From JAWKTV01 sp041398905 (lineage in GTDB: Bacteria > Planctomycetota > Planctomycetia > Planctomycetales > Planctomycetaceae): 64,000 nt of DNA. The translations under genes were made by a program, and so were the position numbers. How positions within the stretch are numbered: the first letter of the stretch is position 1; each line of letters opens with the position of its first letter. The stretch covers positions 124,001 through 188,000 of the forward strand of contig JAWKTV010000011.1 of assembly GCA_041398905.1 (NCBI GenBank), given 5' to 3'. The notes below the pieces were generated by a model. The model saw only the letters and a list, made by a program, of their open reading frames with translations, had not been told where the DNA came from and ran no database searches. This document shows positions 7,644 through 17,117 of the stretch, in pieces.

Positions 7644-9950
7644 GTGAGTCTGCTGGACGATCTGACGACGCGCAGCGGGAGGCGGTCTTGCATCGCGATG
7701 GACCGCTGCTGGTCATCGCGGGACCGGGGTCGGGCAAGACGCGGGTCGTCACGCCGCATCGCCCAACTCGTCGAAACCGGCGTCCCGCCCCACCAGATCC
7801 TCGCGATCACCTTCACCAACAAGGCCGCGGGAGAAATGCAGGAGCGGGTGGAAGCCCTGCTCCCCGGCTCACGGGTGCAGGTGAGCACGTTTCACCGGTT
7901 CTGCGCCCGCACGTTGCGTCAACACGCCGAACTGGTCGGGCTGCAAACCAACTTCACCATCCTCGATACCGGCGACCAGAAGCAGTTGATGCGGCAAGTT
8001 CTGTCGGACCTCGATATTGACTCGGTCCACTTTCCGCCCGACAAGCTGTTGTGGCGAATCTCGTCCGCGAAGAGCGAGCTCATCACGCCCGAGTTGTACC
8101 AGCAAAGATTCACCGACTCGATCGCCGACCATTGGCAGGCGATCGTCAATCGGGCGTACCCCGCCTATCAGCACTCGCTGCTCGCCTCGAACGCCGTCGA
8201 CTTTGACGACCTGCTGATGCATGTCGCGTTGCTGCTGACCGAGAACGAGAACCTTCGCGAACGGCTCGACGCCCGGCACCGCTACGTCCTCGTCGACGAA
8301 TACCAGGACACCAACGCGGCCCAGTACCGTATCGCCGCCGCGCTGTCGCAGCGGTATCCGAACCTCTGCGTCACCGGCGACCCCGACCAGTCGATCTACG
8401 GCCAGCGCGGTGCGAGAATCGAGAACATCCTGCGGTTCGAGCGGGAGTTTGCCGGAGCGAAGGTGGTTCGCCTCGAAGAGAACTTCCGCAGTACCGAGGC
8501 GATCCTGCGGTCCGCCGATCAGCTCATCGCCAACAACACCCGCCGCAAGGCGAAACGGCTGTACTCTGCTCTGGGTGAAGGGGAGCCGGTGCGGCTTTGG
8601 AACTGGCCGACCGCCGAGCACGAAGCGGACGCGATCGCCCGGCAAATCAAAGAGGCGATCGACGCCGGCAAACGCCGGGCTGACGACTTCGCCATCTTCT
8701 ACCGTGTCAACGCCTTGTCACGGTTGCTGGAACTCGCGCTCATGCGGCATCGGGTGCCGTTTCAGGTCGCCGCCGGCTTCGCCTTCTATGACCGCGCGGA
8801 GGTCAAGGATCTGCTGGCGTACCTGCGGCTTGTCGAGAATCCGCGCGATCGGGCGGCGTTCCTGCGGGTCGTCAACACGCCGCTGCGAGGACTGGGAAAG
8901 ACCTCGCAGGACCGGCTCACCCGCTGGGCGGACACCGAAGGACTGACCTGCCTCGAAGCAGCCGCACGGGCGAAGGAAGTCCCCCGGCTTTCCAAAAAGG
9001 CGGTCGTCGCCTTTCAGCGATTTGGCAGCCTGATCGAGTCGCTCTCGCTCGCCGACACCGGCAGTGTGGCCGCCTTGCTCGAGAAGATCATCGACAAAAC
9101 GTACTTCCTGCGCTCACTGGGCGGCAGCGATCCCGAGAAGGAACAGGCGAAGATCGAGAACGTGGGCGAACTCGTCAACGCCGCGCGCGCCTATGACCGA
9201 GCCGCCGGCGACGACATTACCCTGGAAGGCTTCCTCGAACAGACCAGCCTCGTCAGCGATCTCGACGCCATCGATAACTCCGCGGGCGAGGTCACGCTGA
9301 TGACCCTGCACGCCGCCAAGGGGCTGGAGTTCCCGGTCGTCTGGATCATTGGTCTCGAACAGGGCCTGCTGCCGCACGAACGCTCCATCGGCGCGGATGC
9401 CGATGGTCGCGAACTCGAAGAAGAGCGTCGTCTGTTGTTCGTCGGCCTCACTCGCGCCCGACAGGAGCTGAACCTGTCACACGCGACCCGGCGGATGATG
9501 CGCGGGCAGGAGCGGCTGACGATCCCCAGTCCGTTCCTCAATGAGATTGAAACGCGGTCGATGCAGTCGGCAGATGACGACGCAAGCACGGAGTGGGGTG
9601 CTTTCGACTTCGACGATCACGCTCAGGTTGACAGTTCGCACTCTGGCTCCGCCGCCGGCGAGAATCAACCGGCCAAGTCGTCGGCAGCGGCCGAATCGGC
9701 GGACTTGAGATTCCTGAGGTCCAAGCTGACGACCGGCGCTGCGCTCCTGAACGGCACAAACGCCAGCGTCGACATGCCGAGCGGCTTCGCACTCGGTTCG
9801 CGAGTGCGGCACCCCCGCTACGGTATGGGCGTCGTCACCAACGTCAGCGGCTTCGGTCCACGTCGAACCGTTACGGTCCGCTTTCAGGAGGATGCCCGGG
9901 AACAGAGCTTCATCGCCGCGCAGTCCCCCCTGCAACCGGTCGGCGGGTGA
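7644..9950 (+). CDS. UvrD/PcrA-family ATP-dependent DNA helicase (two compensating frameshifts near the start)
   Basis: A superfamily 1 3'-5' helicase of ~770 residues. The Q-motif (DAQREAVLH) and Walker A (GPGSGKT, 7724-7744) read in a different frame from the rest. Indels near 7668 and 7754 add up to three bases and restore the frame. All later motifs are intact: ITFTNKAAGEM (Ia), STFHRFCARTLR, VLVDEYQDTN (II), VTGDPDQSIYGQRGA (III), LEENFRST (IV), TLHAAKGLEFPVV (V) and RLLFVGLTRAR (VI). A C-terminal Tudor-like module (VRHPRYGMGVVTNV) is as in PcrA. The GTG start at 7644 has GGGAG about ten bases upstream. Roles known for the family are nucleotide excision and mismatch repair and clearing of RecA or RNA polymerase from DNA. 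Confidence 0.9.
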   Translation: MSLLDDLTTRSGRRSCIAMDRCWSSRDRGRARRGSSRRIAQLVETGVPPHQILAITFTNKAAGEMQERVEALLPGSRVQVSTFHRFCARTLRQHAELVGLQTNFTILDTGDQKQLMRQVLSDLDIDSVHFPPDKLLWRISSAKSELITPELYQQRFTDSIADHWQAIVNRAYPAYQHSLLASNAVDFDDLLMHVALLLTENENLRERLDARHRYVLVDEYQDTNAAQYRIAAALSQRYPNLCVTGDPDQSIYGQRGARIENILRFEREFAGAKVVRLEENFRSTEAILRSADQLIANNTRRKAKRLYSALGEGEPVRLWNWPTAEHEADAIARQIKEAIDAGKRRADDFAIFYRVNALSRLLELALMRHRVPFQVAAGFAFYDRAEVKDLLAYLRLVENPRDRAAFLRVVNTPLRGLGKTSQDRLTRWADTEGLTCLEAAARAKEVPRLSKKAVVAFQRFGSLIESLSLADTGSVAALLEKIIDKTYFLRSLGGSDPEKEQAKIENVGELVNAARAYDRAAGDDITLEGFLEQTSLVSDLDAIDNSAGEVTLMTLHAAKGLEFPVVWIIGLEQGLLPHERSIGADADGRELEEERRLLFVGLTRARQELNLSHATRRMMRGQERLTIPSPFLNEIETRSMQSADDDASTEWGAFDFDDHAQVDSSHSGSAAGENQPAKSSAAAESADLRFLRSKLTTGAALLNGTNASVDMPSGFALGSRVRHPRYGMGVVTNVSGFGPRRTVTVRFQEDAREQSFIAAQSPLQPVGG

Positions 9951-9976
9951 CGCGATGACCGGGGCAGCGTCAGTGA

Positions 9977-10765
9977 CTATGACACCTTCGGCGGCACGCC
10001 GAGCGACTTGCCGCCGTCGATTGCGATCGACGTGCCGGTGACCATCTGGGCGGCATCGCCGCACAGGTAGAGAATCGCCAGTGCCACTTCATCAGGCGTG
10101 ATCATTCGACCTGCGGCACGAGCGATGGGGCTGGCGTTGATCACCTGCTGAGCGACCGCTGCGGGGTCGGCGTGAGTGGCGAGATCTTCATCCATGATCG
10201 CCGTACCCGACACGGGACCGGGACAGACGCAATTGACGCGAATGCGATCCGGCGAAAGCGACAGCGCAAGCGACTTCGTCAGTCCCACCACTGCATGCTT
10301 GCTGGTGGAATAGACGGGATCGTGGGCCCGGGGCAGCAGGCCGGCGTTGCTGGCGGTCTGCACGATCGATCCGCCGCCGGCGCGTCGCATGTGGGGCACG
10401 GCAAACTGCGCCGCGAAGAAGCAGGCCTTCAAATTCGTGTCGAGGCAGCGATCCCAGATCGCCTCGGAAATCTCCTCCACCGCGCCAACCTGCACCACAC
10501 CGGCGTTGTTGACGAGGATGTCGAGTCTGCCGCCCAACGCGGCGGCGTGGTTGATGAGTTCTCGGAGCTGCGCGAGGTCACGAACATCGCAAACGCGCGA
10601 GTCGATGCCGAGCTCTCGAAACCGCGCGCGATTCGAGTCGTGCGGCCTCAGGTCGCCGACGTACACCCGTGCTCCAGCTTCGGCGAGGCGCACGGCCGTC
10701 GCGCGGCCAATACCGCTCTCGCCGCCGGTGACCACCGCCACGCGCCCGTTCAAATCCCACTGCAT
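9977..10765 (-). CDS. short-chain dehydrogenase/reductase (SDR)
   Basis: A 262-residue classical SDR. The start at MQWDLNGRV has AAAGG about ten bases upstream. The Rossmann glycine motif GGESGIG lies at residues 14-20, NNAG at 86-89, and the catalytic Ser139, Tyr152 and Lys156 sit in TASN and YSTSK. The C terminus ends with LCGDAAQMVTGTSIAIDGG, the usual SDR tail. The acidic residue after beta-strand 2 (GDLRP) favours NAD over NADP. The substrate is unknown and neighbours give no pathway clue. It converges on the helicase gene. Confidence 0.88.
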   Translation of the reverse strand: MQWDLNGRVAVVTGGESGIGRATAVRLAEAGARVYVGDLRPHDSNRARFRELGIDSRVCDVRDLAQLRELINHAAALGGRLDILVNNAGVVQVGAVEEISEAIWDRCLDTNLKACFFAAQFAVPHMRRAGGGSIVQTASNAGLLPRAHDPVYSTSKHAVVGLTKSLALSLSPDRIRVNCVCPGPVSGTAIMDEDLATHADPAAVAQQVINASPIARAAGRMITPDEVALAILYLCGDAAQMVTGTSIAIDGGKSLGVPPKVS

Positions 10766-10908
10766 GACGTTGCTGCCTTTCAGCGCTGACTCAACTGGAG
10801 AACAGGCCGGCTGACCTGCTCTCGCGCAAGGTCCATCCCCTGCCTGACTGTGCTCGCCCGAAGTGGTCAAGTGACCTGCGGTATGGCGTTGACGTTGTTC
10901 CAGGCTTT

Positions 10909-12231
10909 TTAGTCGACCTGCTTCTGTCGCAGGCAGTAGAGGTGTCCGGCACTGCGGAGGTAGATGGCGTTCCCGACCACCGCCGGCGTCGCGTCGATCG
11001 GTTCATCGATCCGATTGACGGCGATGACTTCAAACTCGTTCTTGGCCGCCACGACGGCCGTCACACCGTCGCGGCTGCAGAAATAGATGCGGCCATCGGC
11101 CGACACTGGCGAAGCGTATACACTCTCGACCTCGGGCAACCGCACTGGGCCAAACAGCTCCTCGCCCGTCGCCACATTGACGCACGTCAAAATGCCATTG
11201 TTGCCGGCGGTGAAGTAGAGTTTTCCTTCCACCAGTACGGGGGAGGGAACGTAGGGCGTCCCTCGGTCGAGCTGCCACAACACGCGGTCGCTTCCGGTGA
11301 TGTCTCCCGTCGCATCGAGCGGAAGGGCGAACAACGCCGCCCCACGATAGCCCGACATCACATAGGCTGCCCGGTCGTCGTGGACGGGTGACGGAATGAC
11401 GTTGATCGTCTGCCCGCCGCACTCCCAGAGCAGCTTGCCGCTGGAGAGTTCGTAACTGCGAACCCGTTTCGTGCCGTTGACGATCACCTGCGTTCGCTCT
11501 TCGCCCGGCACAATCAGCGGTGTCGCCCAGGAGGTCACTTCTTCCCGTGGCTGCCGCCACCGCTCTTCTCCCGTCGCGGCGTCCAGGCCCACGATGAATG
11601 AGTCGTCCTCGTGATCCCAAGTCACGACGACAACGCCTTCTGCCACGGCGGGTGAGGCCCCTTCACCCCAGCCGAACCGGGTCCGCATTTCGCCCAGATC
11701 GCGGTCCCAGATCGGTTCCCCCTCCAGTGTGAAGCAGTAGATCCCGCGTGAGCCGAACGAGACATACAGCCGCTCGCCATCCGTCATTGGCGAAGACGAA
11801 GCATACGAGTTTGTCTGGTGCATCCCTTCGCGGGGTACCTCCTCACGGGCGACCCGGCTCCAAAGTGTTTCGCCAGTCGCACGATCAAGGCACAGCACCA
11901 CGAATTGGTGGACCCGCTCCGGCGGGACGGTCTTGGCGGTCTCGTCTGGCGCGGCGGCCTGGCCCGCGCGTTCGGTCTCGATCGCGGTCGTCAGATAGAT
12001 CCGGTCCCCCCAGACGATCGGCGAACCGTGCCCCTTGCCGGGCACCGCGACCTTCCAGGCGACGTTTTCGGTCTCGCTCCAGGTCAAGGGCGGATCGGCG
12101 TGCGGAGCCACGCCACTGAAAGACGGCCCCCGCCACGCCGGCCATTGGTGAGACCAGTCGTCCGCAGCGAAGAGCGACGTACTGAACAGCAGGCAAATCG
12201 CCGGAGTGACCTGGCTGAGGCGTCGAAGCAT
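10909..12231 (-). CDS. PQQ-like beta-propeller repeat protein, secreted
   Basis: The start at MLRRLSQVT gives a signal peptide ending LLFSTSLFAADD. The 440 residues contain repeated WD/PQQ-type blades: WPAWRGPSFSGVA, HGSPIVWGDRIYLTTA, LCLDRATGETLWSR, DAATGEERWRQPREEV, ELSSGKLLWECGG, and a last blade ending AIYLRSAGHLYCLRQ. Planctomycetes carry many such BamB/quinoprotein-like propellers. The Trp-docking residues suggest the PQQ_2 fold but do not prove a cofactor. It is probably periplasmic; the substrate or partner is unknown. It is divergent from rplY. Confidence 0.85.
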   Translation of the reverse strand: MLRRLSQVTPAICLLFSTSLFAADDWSHQWPAWRGPSFSGVAPHADPPLTWSETENVAWKVAVPGKGHGSPIVWGDRIYLTTAIETERAGQAAAPDETAKTVPPERVHQFVVLCLDRATGETLWSRVAREEVPREGMHQTNSYASSSPMTDGERLYVSFGSRGIYCFTLEGEPIWDRDLGEMRTRFGWGEGASPAVAEGVVVVTWDHEDDSFIVGLDAATGEERWRQPREEVTSWATPLIVPGEERTQVIVNGTKRVRSYELSSGKLLWECGGQTINVIPSPVHDDRAAYVMSGYRGAALFALPLDATGDITGSDRVLWQLDRGTPYVPSPVLVEGKLYFTAGNNGILTCVNVATGEELFGPVRLPEVESVYASPVSADGRIYFCSRDGVTAVVAAKNEFEVIAVNRIDEPIDATPAVVGNAIYLRSAGHLYCLRQKQVD

Positions 12232-12528
12232 GGCGGAAGGAGTCTCCAGAGTGACCGGGAACATGCTGCTTGGGACAGTATCGCAGAATGCCCACTCCTG
12301 CCAACCTCCAGTCGAAGTGAGGCGAAAGGGCCTCTATGTTTGCGTCGTCGCTGTGGTGATGTTTGCGGCCGCTGCGGCGGGGCGATATGCTGCGGGGCTT
12401 CCCCGATGGTTCGGGGGCGGGGCGGCAGGGACGAACCGGCTGCCTTCTGGCCAAGTGTGGCAACGAAATCTGTTCGGATAGCTGGGTTTCCGGGTGGCCG
12501 GACCAGCGAAGAAAACAGGAGTGTGGTG

Positions 12529-13151
12529 ATGTCTGTGATCGTCGGTTTGGAAGTTCAGTCGCGAAGTGGTCGGGGGAGCCGGGCGTCGCGCAAGTTGCGG
12601 ACGGAAGGGATCGTTCCCGGGAACGTGTTCGGACACGGCCAGGAGTCGAAGGCGATTCAGGTGTCCGCCGACGCGCTGCGAGCGGTGCTCCGCAGGGAAT
12701 TCGGGTGGTCGACCTGAAGCTGGACGGGAATTCGGAAACGGCAGCCGTCAGCGAGGTGCAGTGGGACACCTTCAGGAGATACCTGATCCACGCCGACTTC
12801 ATGCGGGTCGATGCGAACGAGCGCGTGCATGTCGAGGTGCCGGTGCACCTGAAGGGGACCGCTCCAGGCGTGGTGGCCGGCGGTATTCTCGAACAGCCGC
12901 TGCACACGCTGTCGATCGAGTGTCTGGCGATCAACATTCCGAAAGAGATTCTGGTCAAGATCGGTGAACTGGAGATCGGAGCGACGATCCATGTCAGGGA
13001 GCTGACGGACATCCCGTCGGGTGTGACGATTCAGAACGACCCGGATCAGGTGGTCCTGCACATCGTCGAGCCGCGCGGCGACGATGAAGCCGGAGCGGGT
13101 GCGGTCGCAGGCGAGCCGGAGGTCATTGGTCGTCCGAAGGCGGATGCCTGA
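12529..13151 (+). CDS. rplY: 50S ribosomal protein bL25, long (CTC) form (one frameshift)
   Basis: The start ATG at 12529 follows AGGAG with good spacing. The N-terminal 5S rRNA-binding domain is recognisable (RASRKLRTEGIVPGNVFG and HGQESKAIQV). The frame breaks near 12700 at GAATTCGGGTGG and continues in another frame with VVDLKLDGN, then the C-terminal beta domain of CTC-type L25 (RYLIHADFMRVD, VHVEVPVHLKG, GIPKE-like INIPKEILVKI, ITIQNDPDQVVLHIVEP-like end). The joined product is ~207 residues, right for long bL25. It is followed by pth, a common planctomycete gene order. The shift is most likely a sequence error in an expressed ribosomal gene. Confidence 0.9.
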
Positions 13152-13271
13152 GTCTGATCGTATTGAATCGGGCAATGTGTTCGCGCCGCGGTGGAGACCA
13201 CTTCACCGCGGCGATTTCGTAGCTGCCTTCGTGTTGGCGCGCCGGGTGATCGTTCAATTGGTGAGTCTGCC

Positions 13272-13833
13272 ATGAAGCTGGTCGCTGGACTGGGGAATCC
13301 GGGACGCAGAAGTACGGGGGACTCGGCACAACCTCAGCTTCGATGTCGTCGTGCTGCTCACGCGAAGCCGTACTTCGCCGATGCGCCCGAAGCTCAAGTT
13401 CGAAGCTGGCACTGACCGAAGTGACGATCGCGGGCGAGCGGGTGCTGTCAGCCCGCAGACCTTCATGAATCTCGGCGAGCATTCGGCAGACGCTCGACTT
13501 CTACAAGCTCCCCCGCCGATCTGCTCGTCTGCGACGACCTCAATCTACCGACGGCTCAACTGCGGCTTCAGGCTGTTGAAAATCGGCCGGTGGTCAGAAA
13601 GGGTGCAGAATACGATCCAGCACCTGGGGACCAACGAGTTCGCGCGGCTCCGCATCGGCATTGACCGCCCCGCTCCGGGCCGGGATGTGTCGGCCTATGT
13701 GCTGCAGCGGTTTTCCAGCAGTGAACAAGACGCGGTCAACCGGGCGATCGAGGACGCCGCGAACGCTGTTGAGCTATGGGTCAAGGAAGGCCCCGCCGCC
13801 GCGATGAACCGGGTCAACGGCCCCGCATCATAG
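13272..13833 (+). CDS. pth: peptidyl-tRNA hydrolase (several frameshifts)
   Basis: The opening MKLVAGLGNPG and later pieces in all three frames spell out Pth: TRHNLSFDVVVLL, PKLKFEA, LTEVTIAGERVL, PQTFMNL, LDFYKLPP, DLLVCDDLNLP, and QNTIQHLGTNEFARLRIGIDRP, then an intact C-terminal ~70 residues. At least six indels lie between 13303 and 13610. Pth cleaves peptidyl-tRNAs released from stalled ribosomes and is essential in bacteria. The active-site Asn and His of the TRHN motif, and the catalytic Asp of DDLNLP, are all visible. Either the local consensus is very poor or this is a decayed copy. The family's usual length (~190 residues) fits the span. GGTGAG lies eight bases before the ATG. Confidence 0.8.
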
Positions 13834-13860
13834 CGTGGCCGACAGTCCTGCCGGCCAGTC

Positions 13861-14841
13861 TTACGCCACCAGCGTCAGCGCACCCGCGAGCACCACAGCG
13901 GCCGCGATGCCGAGTTTCTTGCGGTGTCGGCCTTGCGTGCGGTCGTCGTAATGCATGCCACCAGCTCCCAGCGCGAACAGCAGCGTCAGCCCGCCGAAGA
14001 TGCCGCCGACCTGCCACAAACGGCGGGCCTCCAGCGCCTCTGCATAGGGCTTGGTGAGCGCCTGTTGCACCGCCGGCCGCATCGAGATTTGCCAGGATGC
14101 GCGGTAGACCGGCTCGGTATGCTCGCCGACTTGCAGGTTGAATTGTTCATGCAGTCGCCCGGTCCGCAGGCCGGAGCCGATCAGCAGCTCGGGCGAAAGC
14201 AGCTCGGGCTCAATCGCCAGACCTTGCTCGCGGAGGTACTCGAGCAACCAGGTTCGCAAGCGGGCGACGAGTTCGGCCTCGGCCGCTTCGACCGTCGCGT
14301 ACCGCCCACTCTTGAGCACAAACTGCGGACCACTTCCGGCAGTCGACGGGGCATCGTCGACCCAGGCGGGCAGCTTGCTCAGCTCGATGCCAATCGGTGA
14401 ATCGCCCGTGTAGCTGGTGATCGAAACGGCGTCGTTCGGATTGCGGGGCGGCTGCGGCGGCGCGACGCTGGACGGCACTGGAATCTCGCCGCTGTCGCTG
14501 AGTTGCACGGACTCTGGAGCCGGCGGCGAAGTGATCGCGGAGGGGGGCAATACGGGTGGAAAAACCGTCGCTTCGGGGGCAACCACGGCCTGATTGTCCA
14601 CAAAATGCGGCGTGGCGAGGTGATGCACGGTGGGAGCCGGCTCAACCCGCACCGGGCGGGTGCCCCACATCATCATCGTCCCCAGGACCACCAGCCCCAA
14701 GACGACCGGCGCGACACGACTGACCATGAGCCCGAGTACACGGCGGCGCTCCGCGCTCGTGAGCAGCAGCAACAGCACCAGCGGCACCGGCAGGAGAATG
14801 CACAGCGCGACGAGCAACAGGATCACCAAGACGAATGACAT
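13861..14841 (-). CDS. membrane protein with periplasmic domain, unknown
   Basis: The start at MSFVLVILLL follows GGGGA about eight bases upstream. There are two N-terminal hydrophobic segments (residues ~2-26 and ~40-58). A Pro-rich linker rich in PPS and PPQPPRNPND follows, then a globular region of ~150 residues (ARLRTWLLEYLREQGL, ELLIGSGLRTGRLHEQFNLQVG). Two more C-terminal helices (VGGIFGGLTLLFALGAGG and LGIAAAVVLAGALTLVA) close it. This looks like a planctomycete envelope protein of unknown function. It lies head-to-tail downstream of the Ser/Thr kinase gene, 235 bases away. Confidence 0.7.
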   Translation of the reverse strand: MSFVLVILLLVALCILLPVPLVLLLLLTSAERRRVLGLMVSRVAPVVLGLVVLGTMMMWGTRPVRVEPAPTVHHLATPHFVDNQAVVAPEATVFPPVLPPSAITSPPAPESVQLSDSGEIPVPSSVAPPQPPRNPNDAVSITSYTGDSPIGIELSKLPAWVDDAPSTAGSGPQFVLKSGRYATVEAAEAELVARLRTWLLEYLREQGLAIEPELLSPELLIGSGLRTGRLHEQFNLQVGEHTEPVYRASWQISMRPAVQQALTKPYAEALEARRLWQVGGIFGGLTLLFALGAGGMHYDDRTQGRHRKKLGIAAAVVLAGALTLVA

Positions 14842-15076
14842 CAACGATTCCCCTGAGAGATCGGCAAATACAGGGTTGGACCACACGAAGGGGCCAGGTT
14901 ACCGGCGGCGAGGTTGAGCCTCAGTATCCGGGTCACCCGCTCTCCCGCGTGCCAGTTGTTCGTACGGATGTTTAATTGGCGAGATTTCTTCGCTCCCGTT
15001 CGCGGAGAGACCCTGGATTCTGGCCGACGCCGCGGGACCGACACGATTTCCAGCGGCTCGAGCCCCAAGGTGCCAG

Positions 15077-17061
15077 TCATCGCCGAAGTCCCTTCGCCTG
15101 CTCAGACGGGCGGGCAGCGGGCATCCACGGCGAGGCGAGCTGCACCGTGGCGGAGATGACCGCCGCCCACAGCAGCCCCCAAACCTGCGGGAATGTGAAC
15201 ACCGCCGCCCACAGCCAGGCGACGACGAGCGTCAACAAGACCGAGACCGGGCGGAACCGTCCCTCACGACCAAGGTCGATCTGCCGCCACCAAGCCCGCA
15301 GACCAAACAGTCCCGCGAAGAAGACGATGTGCCCAAGCAGCGTCGGATCGCCGGCACCGGGGCCGCCACTGCCAACGAGTGGGTTTTCACCCAGTGACTC
15401 GAACAGGCCGCGCTCCCCCTTCCAGCCGAACAACGACTGCTCATTGATGTTCAAGTAACTGGCGACTGCGAAGGCGACAGCGCCGGTCAGTCCACCCGCG
15501 ACCGCCTGCACCAGTCGCTTCCGGGCATCCTCACCACCTGCGCCGGGCTGACGCCAGTGAGATTCCTGCAGTTTGACAGCAGCAGTGAGCAGCCACGAAC
15601 CAGCAAGCGCCGTCAATGAGAAGAGTGCGATGGAACTCGGGCGCGGCGTCGTCTCGCTGGGATAGCACAGCAGGCTGGGCGCCAACAACACCAGAGCCGC
15701 GGTAAGCGCGGCGACAATCACGGGCGCGATCGCTGCGGACGTGAGCCACTGTGCCGCCCGCGCACGCCTGCCCAGCGGCCGCGAGGCGAGCGGTCGATAC
15801 CCGCCGGCCTGAGCGTCCATCAACGGCTTCTGGGCGATGTTCCGCGGCATGCCGACCGGCTGGAGCGTGCCGTCCGGCTGGCGCACCGCCACGGGCTGGA
15901 CGACGCGCGGCTGTTGCATGTCACTCGCGTGCGGCTTTCCGCCAACGAATCGACGTACGACCGGAGCCGCCACCAGGGCGATGAGTACACCCATCGACGT
16001 CGCGCGCCACACCGTCCCGGAACCATCGTCGTTGAGCCGTCCCCACAGGAAGCCGACCAGCCCACCCATGAGCAGCACCTTCCCCCAATGGAGATTGCAC
16101 TGCTGCATCCGCCCCCGGAACGAAGTTGGCCGGCAGGCGACGTTGTCGCGAACCTGCGGTGCAAGGGTGCGCGGTTGACCCGGCTGCGGCTTGAGTGGCG
16201 GCGGCTGCGGCCGCGGCTGACCGTCCCCGCGCCGCCCCCCCTCGAACGCGTCCGCCGGGATGTCGAGCGGCCGACCATGCACTGCGGCGTCGAACGCCGC
16301 AAGGAACTCGTCCGCGGTCGCGAACCGCTTCGAGGGATCTTTCTCCAGCGCGCGACCGACGACCGGCTGCATTCGCGGCGGCAGCTTGGAAAGGTCCGGC
16401 TTCTCGGTGAGATGCTTCATCAGAATCTCGCCCGTCGACTCACCATCGAACGGCACATGCCCCGTCAGCATCTCGTAGAGCATCACGCCCAGGGCGTAGG
16501 TATCGACCTCTTTCCCGTAACGGCCCCTGGCGACCTCCGGGGCCATGTAGTAGACGGTGCCCACCGATTGCGTCTGCGCGGAGCGTCGGCTGGGGGTGAT
16601 GAACTTCGACAGACCGACATCGCCGACCTTGATGATTCCATCGTCCGAAAAGATGTTGGCCGGCTTGAGGTCGCGATGCACGAGGCCCCGGCTGTGTAGG
16701 TAGCTGACGCCATCACAGACGCCACGCAACCACTTGCGGACCGTCTCCATTGGCATGCCGACGGGGTTCGCCCGCACCGCCTGGTCGAGCGTTTCGCCGC
16801 CGATGTACTCCATGATGATCCAGTGATCGCCGTCCGCGTCCTGCCTTACGTCAAAGATGGTGACGAGGTTGGGATGCGACAGGTTCAGGCACTGCTGGAC
16901 GCCGCGAAGCTCGATCTCGCTATTGTTTTGCAGGAGCTTGAGCGCGACCTCGCGGCCAGCGTCGCTGAGGGCGTAATAGACTTCACCAAATCCGCCACGA
17001 TAAATGGCGCTGATGGTGTAGCCATCGAGCACTCGCGATTCGGGGCAAAGGTGAATTTCAT
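15077..17061 (-). CDS. membrane-bound Hanks-type Ser/Thr protein kinase (frameshift at N terminus)
   Basis: The kinase domain (first ~275 residues) has the Gly loop GGFGEVYYA, VALKLL with the ATP-binding Lys, HRDLKPAN in the catalytic loop, GTVYYMAPEV and DTYALGVMLYEML. The DFG motif is DVG (KVGDVGLSKF). A short Pro-rich linker follows, then about seven hydrophobic helices in the last ~350 residues (for example VLLMGGLVGFLWGRL, LLTLVVAWLWAAVFTFPQVW), so the tail is an integral membrane module. The uninterrupted frame has only a GTG start at 17032. Restoring one G near 17042 joins an ATG at 17061 and gives the family-like N terminus MKFTFAPESRVLDGYTI. Neighbouring FHA proteins are plausible readers of its phosphosites. 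Confidence 0.88.
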
Positions 17062-17117
17062 GGGTTGATTGTCCGTCGGTACGGTGCTGTCTGTGAAGCT
17101 GAACCGCGACCGTGGTG

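Noticed and set aside
12206..12481. 91-codon plus frame with an Ala-rich helix before rplY
   Set aside because: It overlaps the start of the propeller gene on the other strand and has no ribosome-binding site or recognisable content.
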